Shown here: positions 26,292 through 35,750 of the stretch, piece after piece
Numbering within the stretch: the stretch's first letter is position 1
Layout: the number at the start of each line of letters is the position of its first letter
Source of the DNA: Oxalobacter paeniformigenes
GTDB lineage: Bacteria; Pseudomonadota; Gammaproteobacteria; Burkholderiales; Burkholderiaceae_D
Length of the DNA stretch: 64,000 nucleotides
Direction of reading: 5' to 3'
Assembly (NCBI RefSeq): GCF_027158465.1
Contig: NZ_JAMKYL010000002.1
Span: forward strand, 154,855-218,854
Translations under genes and position numbers: made by a program
The notes under the pieces: generated by a model
Database searches by the model: none
The model's input: only the letters and a program-made list of their open reading frames with translations
What the model was told of the DNA's origin: nothing

Positions 26292-26726
26292 TCAGTGCTT
26301 GAGCGCAAATTCGACGGCTATCCGGTATCCATCGGTTCCAAAACCGCATATTACACCTTTGGCAATATCGGATAGATAGGAATGATGACGGAACGGCTCA
26401 CGTTGATGAATGTTCGAGATATGAACCTCGAAGAAAGGGATGTTGACACCTGCCAGAGCATCCCGCAGCGACACGCTGGTATGCGTCAGACCGCCCGGGT
26501 TGATGACGATGGCGTCGACATGATCACGTTGTGCCTGATGGATACGGTCGATCAGCGCTCCCTCATGATTGCTCTGGAAGCTGGACAGTTTTCCGCCGGC
26601 GGCCTCGACAAGCGCATGCATGTCGGAGACGATATCGTCGAGAGTCGTTCTTCCGTAAATATCAGGTTCCCGTGTACCCAGCAAATTCAGGTTCGGGCCG
26701 TTCAGAAGAAGAATGTTTTTTGCCAT
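26292..26726 (-). CDS. aroQ: Type II 3-dehydroquinate dehydratase
   Basis: Dodecameric dehydratase of the shikimate pathway, 144 residues. The N-terminus LLLNGPNLNLLGTREPDIYG carries the lid Arg and the catalytic Tyr. SNHEGALIDRIHQA, INPGGLTHTSVSLRDAL, and VHISNIHQREPFRHHSYLS with the catalytic His follow in order. It forms the aroQ-accB-accC-prmA cluster. Confidence 0.97.
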   Translation of the reverse strand: MAKNILLLNGPNLNLLGTREPDIYGRTTLDDIVSDMHALVEAAGGKLSSFQSNHEGALIDRIHQAQRDHVDAIVINPGGLTHTSVSLRDALAGVNIPFFEVHISNIHQREPFRHHSYLSDIAKGVICGFGTDGYRIAVEFALKH

Positions 26727-26812
26727 GATTCCTGAAACACAATCGCTTTATATTGGATTTTCAGCATTTTGCCGTCAAATAACGGAAAGAGGCAAGAAAA
26801 AACGACGGATTT

Positions 26813-27439
26813 CTAGAATTTGTCGGTGTTTTCACGTGCGTCGCCGTTGATGAGACGACGCAATTTATCCAGATCGGCACGTTGTGCATGCGGACCGAAA
26901 AAGCGGTCGGGTCTGCGGATGTCGTCTGCATCGTACACAGTCAGATGAATGACTTCATCGTGCCAGAGAAAGTGAATGACTTCGATGGCATGGCGTTTCC
27001 CTGGCGATTGTGGCGATTCGGAGACACTGAACTCGATACCCTCGTTCAGGAGAAAAATTTCAATGTCCTTGACGTTATCGGCAAAGATTTGCAGGTAAAT
27101 ATCGCTATGTTCGCCACCGGTGCCGTTAAGAACCGCGCCAGTGATATATGGATTGAAGCGTTCCAGTCGTTTCATCAGCCGTAGGGCGAGCAGGCGCAAA
27201 TGCCGCAGTCTGGCCGGCTGGGTGTCGGAGAGAAAAAGTTCGTTGTATATGCGGACCTCGTTCTCGATTGTCTGGTTGTCCGGTAAAATTTCGCCCGTTA
27301 TGCGTGAGTTTCCAAGAAGGAGTCTGGCCGCCTTGCGTTTGGCGGCGTCATAACTTGTTCCTTCCTCTGCTATCATGCGTGCAGCGGCAATGGCGATTTC
27401 CTGTCTGAGCTGGGCGAGATCGTTGAAACGGTAGGTCAT
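26813..27439 (-). CDS. Unassigned protein with nucleotidyltransferase-like core
   Basis: Protein of 208 residues, not recognised as a named family. The N-terminal half is helical and basic. Around residues 95-125 is YITGAVLNGTGGEHSDIYLQIFAD, which resembles the GS-x-xx-SDIDL core of minimal nucleotidyltransferases, although the second Asp of the metal site is Tyr. The C-terminal part has EVIHFLWHDEVIHLTVYDADDIRR. It lies 86 bases upstream of aroQ and divergent from mpl. The resemblance is a motif-level inference; activity may be lost or different. Confidence 0.55.
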   Translation of the reverse strand: MTYRFNDLAQLRQEIAIAAARMIAEEGTSYDAAKRKAARLLLGNSRITGEILPDNQTIENEVRIYNELFLSDTQPARLRHLRLLALRLMKRLERFNPYITGAVLNGTGGEHSDIYLQIFADNVKDIEIFLLNEGIEFSVSESPQSPGKRHAIEVIHFLWHDEVIHLTVYDADDIRRPDRFFGPHAQRADLDKLRRLINGDARENTDKF

Positions 27440-27513
27440 GCTTGCGTTTCCTGTGCAAACGAAAGTGACAGATTGTCGGATAAAATCTTCATTTCAGTGA
27501 GCGAATCAGAATC

Positions 27514-28899
27514 ATGCACATTCATATCCTCGGTATTTGCGGAACTTTTATGGGAGGAGTGGCCGTACTGGCCAAGGCGGCAGGGCATACAGTAACCGGT
27601 TGTGACGCGAATGTCTATCCGCCGATGAGTACCCAGCTCCAGGAGCAGGGAATCGAGCTCATGGAAGGCTATGACGCACGCCAGATTGATCTGAATCCGG
27701 ATTTGTTTGTCATCGGCAATGTCGTATCACGTGGCAATCCGTTGATGGAGGCTATTCTGGATCGCGGGCTGCCATATGTGTCGGGTCCCCAGTGGATCGG
27801 CGAACATATATTGCGTGACCGCTGGGTGCTTGCTGTTGCAGGTACGCACGGTAAAACGACGACGACATCCATGCTGGCATGGATACTGGAAGATTGCGGC
27901 TATGCCCCGGGGTTCCTGATCGGTGGTGTTCCCGTGAATTTCGGTATTTCCGCCCGTTTGCATGGCAATGATGAATCACCGTTTTTCGTGATAGAAGCGG
28001 ACGAATACGACACCGCGTTTTTCGACAAGCGCAGCAAATTCGTGCATTATCGTCCAAAAACAGTGATTTTGAACAATCTTGAGTTCGATCATGCTGATAT
28101 CTTCCCTGATCTTGCAGCCATCGAGACACAATTCCATCATCTGGTCAGGACAGTGGCCGGCAATGGTCGTCTGATCGTCAATGCGCGTGAAGCGGCGTTG
28201 AAACGGGTGATCGATCGTGGGTGCTGGAGCGAACTGGAATGGTTCGGCGGCACCGGTACGGATGGCTGGACGCTTTCGGATACGGAAAATGACGGATTCG
28301 ATGTGTGGCTCGATGGCGTTCGTCAGGGAACAGTCCGCTGGGAATTGACCGGCGAACATAACCGGCTCAATGCGCTGGCCGCGATTGCAGCCGCAAGGCA
28401 CGTCGGTATCCGGCCGGATCTGGCGATAGATGCCTTGTCGCGATTCAGGAATGTCAAAAGACGTATGGAATGCCGTGGTATCGTCGGCGGTATTGCCGTA
28501 TATGATGATTTTGCGCATCATCCGACTGCTATCGAAACGACAATAGCGGGCCTGAGAAAAAAAATCGGCAGAAGTGCAGATACCCGTATTCTGGCGGTGC
28601 TGGAACCGCGTTCCAATACCATGAAGCTGGGGGTCATGAAGCAAAAGTTGCCCGGCAGTCTTGCGGATGCCGACCTGGTATTTTGTTATGGCGAGCGCTC
28701 GGGCAAAAATGCACTGGGATGGGATTTGCGGGAAACGCTGGCGCCGCTGGGAGAAAAAGCGCGTGCATTTGATGATCTGGACAGTCTGGCAGACAGTGTG
28801 GCTGCATTGGCACGATCAGGCGATCATATCCTTGTTATGAGCAATGGCGGGTTCGGCGGCATTCATCAGAAAATTCTCGACAGGCTTTCCAGAAAATGA
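27514..28899 (+). CDS. mpl: UDP-MurNAc:tripeptide ligase Mpl (murein recycling)
   Basis: Ligates recycled L-Ala-gamma-D-Glu-meso-DAP to UDP-MurNAc. It has 461 residues, Mur-ligase fold. MHIHILGICGTFMGGVAVLAK is the N-terminal dinucleotide-type loop; AGTHGKTTTTSMLAWIL is the P-loop; IEADEYDTAFFDKRSKFVHY distinguishes Mpl from MurC; LNNLEFDHADIF and GEHNRLNALAAIAAA follow; YDDFAHHPTAIETTI binds substrate. It works with AmgK, MurU and the lytic transglycosylases encoded elsewhere in the window. Confidence 0.96.
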   Translation: MHIHILGICGTFMGGVAVLAKAAGHTVTGCDANVYPPMSTQLQEQGIELMEGYDARQIDLNPDLFVIGNVVSRGNPLMEAILDRGLPYVSGPQWIGEHILRDRWVLAVAGTHGKTTTTSMLAWILEDCGYAPGFLIGGVPVNFGISARLHGNDESPFFVIEADEYDTAFFDKRSKFVHYRPKTVILNNLEFDHADIFPDLAAIETQFHHLVRTVAGNGRLIVNAREAALKRVIDRGCWSELEWFGGTGTDGWTLSDTENDGFDVWLDGVRQGTVRWELTGEHNRLNALAAIAAARHVGIRPDLAIDALSRFRNVKRRMECRGIVGGIAVYDDFAHHPTAIETTIAGLRKKIGRSADTRILAVLEPRSNTMKLGVMKQKLPGSLADADLVFCYGERSGKNALGWDLRETLAPLGEKARAFDDLDSLADSVAALARSGDHILVMSNGGFGGIHQKILDRLSRK

Positions 28900-29492
28900 C
28901 AGGCGTAATTGTATATTTGCACGGTTTCAAGTCGTCTCCCCATTCGTTCAAGGCACAGCTCATTGCGCAGACACTTGAACAGAACGGCGGTGATTGGCGT
29001 TATATCTGTCCGCAACTGCCGTTATCTCCACAAGAATCAGTAGATTTGGTATCGAATGCCATTCGTGATTGCCAGAGGGATCGTCTAACGATTATCGGTT
29101 CTTCTCTTGGTGGTTATTATGCCCACTGGCTGGCAGAACAGCATGCCTGCAAGGCGGTATTGCTCAATCCGGTTATCGACCCATGGCAAATCAAGATACT
29201 GGACGATATACCGGACAGAAGTGATTTGAGGGTATGTGAATGGCTGGATTTTCGTGAACGTTATGAGGGTGAATTGAAAGCCATTCGGGTAAAAAACATT
29301 ACAAATCCTTCAAGATATTTGCTTTTGGCGGCAAAAGGAGATGAATTGCTGGACTGGCGCCTGATGCAGTCGCATTATCACGGGGCGCATCAGGTCATTG
29401 TTGACGGGGGAGATCACGGTTTATCCGATTTCGGGCTTTATCTCGAAAAAGTGCTGTCGTTTTGCGGGATAGGGAAACAGTATGCAGGCTGA
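28896..29492 (+). CDS. yqiA: YqiA/UPF0227-like esterase
   Basis: Alpha/beta-hydrolase of 198 residues. The N-terminus IVYLHGFKSSPHSFKA contains the oxyanion loop. The nucleophile elbow is IIGSSLGGYYAHWLAE, the acid is likely in LAAKGDELLDW, and the His in DGGDHGLSDFG. E. coli YqiA has esterase activity on short acyl esters; its natural substrate is unknown. The start ATG overlaps the mpl stop in ATGA, so translation is coupled. Confidence 0.88.
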   Translation: MTGVIVYLHGFKSSPHSFKAQLIAQTLEQNGGDWRYICPQLPLSPQESVDLVSNAIRDCQRDRLTIIGSSLGGYYAHWLAEQHACKAVLLNPVIDPWQIKILDDIPDRSDLRVCEWLDFRERYEGELKAIRVKNITNPSRYLLLAAKGDELLDWRLMQSHYHGAHQVIVDGGDHGLSDFGLYLEKVLSFCGIGKQYAG

Positions 29493-29552
29493 CAGGATGA
29501 AAGATGCCGGCTTCGTGCATGGCAGACATCATATTGAATGACAGAGCGTTGA

Positions 29553-31505
29553 ATGAATTTATTCTTTGAAGAGTCCGGCGAGTTCAGAACGGGCAATATT
29601 CTGAATCAGGTTGGTGAAGCCTATCAGGTCGAGTTGCCGGGCGGAAAACGGGCCAAGGTTCGGGCAAGGGATGTCTTTTTTCAGTTCGGTACGCACGAAC
29701 CTGCGCAGCTTCTGACCGAAGCGGGCCGGATCGCCGACGATATCGATCTGGATTTTCTCTGGGAAGTCGCCGGAGAAACGGAATTCGATTATACAGAGCT
29801 GGGCAAGGAATATTTCGGGCATGAGCCGAAACCTGATGAGGCTGCCGGGCTGTTGATGCGTTTGCATTCGGCACCCATGTATTTTTACCGAAAGGGCAAG
29901 GGACGCTACAAGGCGGCACCGGAAAAAGCGTTACGCGCCGCACTGGCCAGTATCGAACGAAAAAAACAGCAGGCCATTATCCAGCAACAGTATGTCGAGC
30001 AGTTAAAACAAGGTATTCTGCCGGAACCGATGAAGGCCAACGCCGTGCAGTTATTGTGCAAGCCAGACAAGAACGGTATCGAATACAAGGCGCTTGAAAT
30101 GGCATGTGACGACATGCATATCTCTCCGGAACGGCTGATGTTGAATACGGGGGGTATCGATGGGCCGAAAGCCCTGCATTTGTCACGCTTCCTGTTCGAA
30201 CATTTCCCGCGCGGTATTGCGTTTCCGAAAATCGATATGCCGGCGATATCGTTTGAATTGCCCATTGCGGATGTCAATGCCTTTTCGATAGACGATATCA
30301 CGACGACCGAAATCGACGATGCCTTTTCGGTGACGAATATGCCGGACGGGCAGATACGCATCGGTGTGCATATCGCTGCGCCCGGATTGGGTATCCGGCC
30401 TGGTGACCATCTGGATGAAATCGCGCGCAAGCGGCTTTCCACGGTATATATGCCGGGCGACAAAATCACCATGTTGCCGGACGAGCTGGTCAGCCGTTTT
30501 ACGCTCAGTGCGGGAGAAAACAGGCCGGCCTTGAGTTTGTATGCCCTCGTCGATCCGAAAGACTGGTCTGTCGTGCAAACCGAAACGCGTGCCGAGATGA
30601 TCCGTGTTTCGGAAAATCTGCGTCATAACGATCTGGACCACCTGATTACGGAAGAAAGTCTGGACAAAAACGAGGGCGAATATCCTCACAAGGAAGATAT
30701 CCGGGTACTGTGGCATTGCGCGCGCGTGTTCGAAAAAAAACGCATGGAAAAACGCGAATCGTTCGGCTTGCGTCCGGAACAGACGAACCGGGTCGATTTC
30801 AATTTTTACGTCAGCGATGACGGCGTGGTAACGATCGAACGGCGAAAAAGAACAGCACCGCTGGATCGAATCGTGGCCGAATTCATGATTTTCGCCAACA
30901 GTACATGGGGAAAATTGCTGCATGAACATGGTATTCCGGGTATTTACCGGAGTCAGGGAGCAGGAGGCGGCAGCTGGATGAATCGGATGCAGGTCAAAAT
31001 GGTCACGCATGCCGCACCCCATCTGGGACTGGGTGTCGATCAGTATGCATGGAGTACATCCCCGTTGCGACGTTATACCGATCTGGTCAATCAGTGGCAG
31101 ATTCTGGCATGTATCGATTACGGTGTGGCCGCACCGTTGTCCGCGCCTTTCAAGCCAAAAGACGCCAGTTTGTTCGCCATCGTCAGTGCATTTGATTCCG
31201 CCTATAGCGCCTATGGTGAGTTCCAGTCGAAAATGGAACGTTACTGGTGTTTGAGATGGCTGACACAAAACCATGTCAGGCAGACGGAGGCAGTCGTCAT
31301 CCGTGACGAGGTGATCCGTCTGGTCGATATTCCGTTGACTATCCCCATGCCGGGGATGCCGCTTCTGGCACGTGGTACGCAAGTCAAAATCGACCTGATT
31401 CGCTGGGATGAAGTTGATTTGTCCGTTGAGGCACGTTTCTTGGATGTATCGCCGGATGCCGATATGGAGCGGCTGGAAGAGGGAGAGGAAGAAATCACGG
31501 AGTGA
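29553..31505 (+). CDS. RNase II/R-family (RNB) exoribonuclease
   Basis: Predicted 3'-5' exoribonuclease of 650 residues with an RNB catalytic domain. The magnesium site is in SIDDITTTEIDDAFSV, with the conserved Asp cluster. GRPG-like and catalytic segments continue with LGIRPGDHLDEIARKRLSTVYMPGDKITMLP (two parts), ETRAEMIRVSENLRH, and WSTSPLRRYTDLVNQWQI. The N-terminus resembles the beta-proteobacterial VacB-like variant and lacks a typical S1 domain as in RNase R; an S1-like end may be present. It is followed by tonB-like, aroE and mtgA genes in the common order. Confidence 0.9.
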   Translation: MNLFFEESGEFRTGNILNQVGEAYQVELPGGKRAKVRARDVFFQFGTHEPAQLLTEAGRIADDIDLDFLWEVAGETEFDYTELGKEYFGHEPKPDEAAGLLMRLHSAPMYFYRKGKGRYKAAPEKALRAALASIERKKQQAIIQQQYVEQLKQGILPEPMKANAVQLLCKPDKNGIEYKALEMACDDMHISPERLMLNTGGIDGPKALHLSRFLFEHFPRGIAFPKIDMPAISFELPIADVNAFSIDDITTTEIDDAFSVTNMPDGQIRIGVHIAAPGLGIRPGDHLDEIARKRLSTVYMPGDKITMLPDELVSRFTLSAGENRPALSLYALVDPKDWSVVQTETRAEMIRVSENLRHNDLDHLITEESLDKNEGEYPHKEDIRVLWHCARVFEKKRMEKRESFGLRPEQTNRVDFNFYVSDDGVVTIERRKRTAPLDRIVAEFMIFANSTWGKLLHEHGIPGIYRSQGAGGGSWMNRMQVKMVTHAAPHLGLGVDQYAWSTSPLRRYTDLVNQWQILACIDYGVAAPLSAPFKPKDASLFAIVSAFDSAYSAYGEFQSKMERYWCLRWLTQNHVRQTEAVVIRDEVIRLVDIPLTIPMPGMPLLARGTQVKIDLIRWDEVDLSVEARFLDVSPDADMERLEEGEEEITE

Positions 31506-31561
31506 TTCGGTGTTATAGTCTTGAATGATATCCGTGATCGTGCCTTTATGAGTATCGGTTT

Positions 31562-32482
31562 GTGAAACAGCTTTTGCAAAATCGGAGTTTATGTATTGCG
31601 GTAGCCATATCGGTTTTGCTGCATGTGATGGTCTTGTCTGTCCATTTCGGCATTTCCCCTGTTTCGGCTCCCGACAGGATACAGGTTCCGATCGAACTTG
31701 TACTGACCAATTCCGCGCAAAGACGGGTACTCGACATGGCAGCCGTCAATACGTCGGAAAGTACCTCATGGCAAGGCCAGATCGGCCGAAAATCGGGAGA
31801 TGGTTCTGCAGGTGGCGGTATGAGATCCGGAAAGTCTGCTGGAGCGCCGGCAGACAAAAAAGCGGCAACCATGCCATCTGTACCTGACAGTACCGGCAAA
31901 AAAACAGGAAAAAGTGCCGCGGCAACATCAGGAAACAAGATCATGAGTACGGTGCCATCTGGCACAAGTGATTTCAGTTTGCCGGAGGATCAGAACAGTC
32001 GCTCGGTGGTGTTCAGGCGAAATGCGAGAGGTGACGGCAGTGGGACCGGAAGCGGCGGGACCGGTGGCGGAGGCGGTGGATATGGTATGCAAGGGCGGCC
32101 TGTCATTACCGCCAATACGCGTGATGTTGGCTATGCCATGTATTACAAGGCATTGCGAAAAAGGGTGGAAAGTTTCGGGCTGATCAATTTCCCACAGCGA
32201 AACGGTACGAAATTGTATGGCGAGCTGACGGTCCGGATTCCTGTTTACCGTGACGGTACACTTTTCGAAAAGGAAGGCGGGCCAGGAATCGAACGTTCAT
32301 CCGGGAATCCTGCGCTCGATCGTGCCGCCCTGAATATCATTCGTCGTGCGGCGCCGTTCGGACCTTTTCCGAAAAGCATGCAGTCGAAAAACGGCGGTGC
32401 GGATGTCTGGATTATTATCACCAAGCTTCGATTTACACGGGATCAGGGCGTACAGTCACAGATACGTTCGACAGTTCGCTAG
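31562..32482 (+). CDS. TonB-family protein
   Basis: Protein of 306 residues, starting at GTG. One N-terminal transmembrane helix (LCIAVAISVLLHVMVLSVHF) is followed by a long linker rich in Gly, Ser, Lys and Ala, with a poly-Gly tract near 165-175. The C-terminal 110 residues resemble a TonB C-terminal domain: YYKALRKRVESFGLINFP, YGELTVRIPVYRDGTL, RSSGNPALDRAALNIIRRAAPF and VWIIITKLRF. TonB transduces proton-motive force to outer-membrane receptors. No ExbB or ExbD is adjacent. The gene lies in the RNB-tonB-aroE-mtgA string. Confidence 0.85.
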   Translation: MKQLLQNRSLCIAVAISVLLHVMVLSVHFGISPVSAPDRIQVPIELVLTNSAQRRVLDMAAVNTSESTSWQGQIGRKSGDGSAGGGMRSGKSAGAPADKKAATMPSVPDSTGKKTGKSAAATSGNKIMSTVPSGTSDFSLPEDQNSRSVVFRRNARGDGSGTGSGGTGGGGGGYGMQGRPVITANTRDVGYAMYYKALRKRVESFGLINFPQRNGTKLYGELTVRIPVYRDGTLFEKEGGPGIERSSGNPALDRAALNIIRRAAPFGPFPKSMQSKNGGADVWIIITKLRFTRDQGVQSQIRSTVR

Positions 32483-32557
32483 GAATTGACGGCAAAATCG
32501 TTCAAAAATCACATAACGCCAGTTAAAAAGAAAAAATTACCATATCAGCCAATTATC

Positions 32558-33364
32558 ATGAGTGATCGTTACGCAGTGGTGGGAAATCCGGTAGCGCACA
32601 GCAAATCACCGGAAATACATGCGTTGTTTGCACGGCAAACAGGACAAGATGTCGAATATTCGCGTCTTTTGGCACCATTGGACGGTTTTGTCGCGACAGT
32701 CAGGGATTTCATCCAGAATGGTGGGCGGGGGTTGAATGTGACGGTACCGTTCAAATTCGAAGCCTTCGCTTTGTCGAACATGCTTACTGAGCGCGCGAAG
32801 ATGGCCGGTGCAGTCAATACACTGCGATTCGACGGCAATACGGTATCAGGCGACAATACCGATGGCGCAGGGCTGGTGGCTGACATTACACGTAATGCAG
32901 GCGTTTCGCTGGAAAGGGCCAGGATTTTGCTGCTGGGAGCGGGTGGCGCCGCTTATGGTGTCATGTTGCCACTGCTGGAACAGAAACCACAAAGGCTGCA
33001 TATCGCCAATCGCAGTGAAGACAAGGCGCACGATATGGCGTTGCGTTTTGGAACCTATGGCGCCATTACGGTATCTTCCTATGACAATCTGGATGAACCG
33101 TTCGATGTCGTCATCAATGCGACATCGGCTGGGCTTCAGAATGGCATGCCTCCGGTATCTTCAAAGGTTTTTCATGAACATACGCTGGCGCTGGATATGG
33201 TTTATGCCGATCGGCCGACGCCGTTCATGGATTACGCCAGCAGGTATGGCGCGACGGTTCGCGACGGATTCGGCATGCTGGTCGAACAGGCAGCGGAATC
33301 GTTTTTTGTGTGGCGCGATGTCAGGCCGGATACACGGCCAGTATTTGCGTATTTCGGGCGTTGA
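32558..33364 (+). CDS. aroE: Shikimate dehydrogenase
   Basis: NADPH-dependent reduction of 3-dehydroshikimate, 268 residues from ATG 32558 (MSDRYAVVGNPVAHSKSPEIH). Substrate-binding SKSP and NVTVPFK with the catalytic Lys are seen, followed by NTDGAG, the nucleotide loop LLGAGGAAYGV, and the NRS segment IANRSEDKA. C-terminal YGATVRDGFGMLVEQAAESF is usual. An upstream TTG at 32486 would add 24 unrelated residues. It lies in the conserved string with mtgA, five bases apart. Confidence 0.96.
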   Translation: MSDRYAVVGNPVAHSKSPEIHALFARQTGQDVEYSRLLAPLDGFVATVRDFIQNGGRGLNVTVPFKFEAFALSNMLTERAKMAGAVNTLRFDGNTVSGDNTDGAGLVADITRNAGVSLERARILLLGAGGAAYGVMLPLLEQKPQRLHIANRSEDKAHDMALRFGTYGAITVSSYDNLDEPFDVVINATSAGLQNGMPPVSSKVFHEHTLALDMVYADRPTPFMDYASRYGATVRDGFGMLVEQAAESFFVWRDVRPDTRPVFAYFGR

Positions 33365-33368
33365 TTGC

Positions 33369-34079
33369 ATGGAACAACTGCTTGCCCTGCTCAGGAAATA
33401 CTGGCGATGGCTGGTTTATACGCCGTTGCTTTTGTTTCTGATGCTTCAGGTTTATTTTTTTCTTCAAATCGGCTGGTGGGTGAACCATAACCCGACTTCG
33501 ACGAGTTTCATGCGGCAGCAACTGGCGGTATTGCAGGAAAAAAATCCCAAGGCCAGACTGAAACACAAATGGGTGCCTTACAAGCGGATTTCGCGGAATC
33601 TGAAACGTGCCATCATTGCGTCGGAAGACGCCAATTTTACCGATCATGAGGGGGTTGACTGGGATGCCTTGCTCAAGGCTTATGAAAAGAACAGCCGGAA
33701 AGGAAAAATCGTGGCAGGCGGTTCCACGATTACGCAACAGCTGGCAAAAAACCTCTTTTTGTCCGGAAACAAGAGCTATTTCAGAAAAGGGCAGGAAATC
33801 CTGATTACCTATATGCTTGAATTCTGGATGGAAAAAGAACGGATATTCGAGCTGTATCTGAATCTGGTCGAATTCGGTACCGGCGTATTCGGTGCCGAGG
33901 CGGCCGCGCGACACTACTATGGTATATCTGCCGCTTCGCTCAGTGCCGGGCAGGCTGCGCGTCTTGCGGCGGTATTGCCCAAGCCGAGATATTTCGATAC
34001 ACATCGCAATTCGGGATATTTGCGGTATCGGACGGCGCTGATTCTGCGGCGTATGGGATCGGCTGATGTTCCGCGTTGA
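33369..34079 (+). CDS. mtgA: Monofunctional peptidoglycan glycosyltransferase
   Basis: Inner-membrane GT51 transglycosylase of 236 residues that polymerises lipid II. One N-terminal helix (WLVYTPLLLFLMLQVYFFL) anchors it. Motifs: IIASEDANFTDHEGVDWDAL with the catalytic Glu, GGSTITQQLAKNLFLS, RKGQEILITYMLEFWMEKERIFELYLN (read in parts), and YYGISAASLSAGQAARLAAVLPKP. The frame opens upstream in an aroE-overlapping reading frame, but ATG 33369 gives the family N-terminus. Confidence 0.96.
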   Translation: MEQLLALLRKYWRWLVYTPLLLFLMLQVYFFLQIGWWVNHNPTSTSFMRQQLAVLQEKNPKARLKHKWVPYKRISRNLKRAIIASEDANFTDHEGVDWDALLKAYEKNSRKGKIVAGGSTITQQLAKNLFLSGNKSYFRKGQEILITYMLEFWMEKERIFELYLNLVEFGTGVFGAEAAARHYYGISAASLSAGQAARLAAVLPKPRYFDTHRNSGYLRYRTALILRRMGSADVPR

Positions 34080-34280
34080 CGGAGGAGCATCCGGAAGTTC
34101 TTGCCTGTGCAATCCGTTATCAGTACACTTGCGCTGTTTCAGTGAGGCGGCATAAATGACTGATGAAAGCCACCATCGCTTTCGGTTCTGTCATAAAGCA
34201 GTCATGCAACCATGATGTGATCCATCCATCGCAAATTCCGCCGGCAGCTACCCTGTTAATGTGTCTGAAAGAGTGTTTCC

Positions 34281-35246
34281 ATGATCAATGTTTTCGAACT
34301 CCAAAACGGTCGTTTGAACCAGGTGCCGATCGATTCCAAATCCGATCTGGAAAATGTCGCGCCTATCTGGGTGGACATGACGGATCCGACCGAGGAGGAG
34401 CGATCATGGGTGAAAAGCATATACGATGTCACAATGCCCGATGAAGACGATGTCAAGGATATCGAGGCATCCGCACGTTACTATGAAGCGGAAAACGGCG
34501 ATTTGCATTTGCGGACGGATTTCAGGATCGATGACGACGAAGGACCTTCGCAAACAGTGACTGTCGCATTTATTCTGGCGCGCAACATGCTGTTTTCCAT
34601 GCATGCCGAAGATTTGCCTGTGTTCAGGCTGGTCAGAATGCGTGCCCGTTCGCGACCAGGTTCCATTACCGATTACAAGGACGTGCTGCTGGATCTGTAT
34701 GCTACGGACGCTGAATATTCGGCCGACGCGCTCGAAGGGATTTACCGCAATCTCGAGGAGGTCAGCGGCAAGGTTCTTCAGGAAGAGTTTACCGACCAGG
34801 ATGCCGCCGCGACCTTGAGTACGATTGCCAAGGAAGAAGACCTGAACGGCCGGATACGCCGGACGATGATGGATACCCGACGTGCGGTCAGCTTTCTGAT
34901 GCGTGGCCGTTTGCTGGATTCTGACCAGTTCGAGGAAGCCAGACAGATTTTGCGGGATATCGAATCGCTTGACGGTCATACCTCGTTTCTGTTTGAAAAG
35001 ATCAACTTCCTGATGGATGCCACTGTCGGTTTCATCAATATCAACCAGAACAAGATCATCAAGATTTTCTCTGTGGCCAGTGTCGCGTTCCTGCCGCCGA
35101 CGCTTATCGCCAGCATCTATGGCATGAATTTCCGGATCCTGCCAGAACTGAGCTGGGACTTCGGTTATCCGTTCGCACTGGTACTTATGCTGTTGAGCGC
35201 ACTGGCACCGTTCTGGTACTTCCGTCGCAGGGGCTGGCTGAAGTAA
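34281..35246 (+). CDS. corA: Magnesium/cobalt transporter CorA family
   Basis: Pentameric inner-membrane divalent-cation channel, 321 residues. The large cytoplasmic domain is acidic. Two C-terminal transmembrane helices: the first includes FSVASVAFLPPTLIASIYGMNF with the GMN selectivity signature; the second is FALVLMLLSALAPFWYF. The C-terminal basic tail is RRRGWLK. The 201-base gap upstream shows nothing I can identify. Confidence 0.95.
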   Translation: MINVFELQNGRLNQVPIDSKSDLENVAPIWVDMTDPTEEERSWVKSIYDVTMPDEDDVKDIEASARYYEAENGDLHLRTDFRIDDDEGPSQTVTVAFILARNMLFSMHAEDLPVFRLVRMRARSRPGSITDYKDVLLDLYATDAEYSADALEGIYRNLEEVSGKVLQEEFTDQDAAATLSTIAKEEDLNGRIRRTMMDTRRAVSFLMRGRLLDSDQFEEARQILRDIESLDGHTSFLFEKINFLMDATVGFININQNKIIKIFSVASVAFLPPTLIASIYGMNFRILPELSWDFGYPFALVLMLLSALAPFWYFRRRGWLK

Positions 35247-35327
35247 GCCATTTTGTGGAACAACAAATCGTTTGGTGCCGGTGTCGAAAGGATTGCCTTG
35301 CGGCGGTTGTCCTGTGCAGATACCGCC

Positions 35328-35750
35328 TCAGTTTTCAGGCAATGCACCAGCCAGCCGCAACAGGGTGCTTTGCATGTCGTCGAGCCATTTGACAGGGTCG
35401 CTGACGGAAACCCACCAGCAGGTATCCGAAAAACCGGTGCAATCGACGAATTCTTCTGTCAGGATTTTCTGTGCCGATCCGTATTGGCCGATGCAGGCAT
35501 CCACAATCGCAATCCATGAATGCTTTTGCAGAACCTTTTCGACAAGCGATGGCGGTATCGTCATGTGCGTCGTGATGTCGGGCATGCTGCCATAGCCGAA
35601 GCCCTCATCGGCATAATGTCTGCTTAAACGGAAGCCCTGTCCGTATTTTTCATTCATGCACAACCAGGGGTATTCGCTGGAGACAGGTGCATTATCACAG
35701 GATGCGGAATTTTTCGAAGAAAAAAAACGGCTGAAAAAAATATTTGCCAT
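35328..35750 (-). CDS. Hypothetical protein, 140 residues
   Basis: ORF on the minus strand between corA and the ThDP enzyme gene, with coding-like composition. No family recognised. Features: a stretch of Ser/Phe at the N-terminus, several Cys and Trp residues (CWWVSVSDPVKWLDD), and a helical C-terminus. The N-terminus looks neither like a signal peptide nor a lipobox. No clear SD; an internal Met (NEKYGQG region) is an alternative start. Soluble cytosolic protein is the default guess. Confidence 0.5.
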   Translation of the reverse strand: MANIFFSRFFSSKNSASCDNAPVSSEYPWLCMNEKYGQGFRLSRHYADEGFGYGSMPDITTHMTIPPSLVEKVLQKHSWIAIVDACIGQYGSAQKILTEEFVDCTGFSDTCWWVSVSDPVKWLDDMQSTLLRLAGALPEN

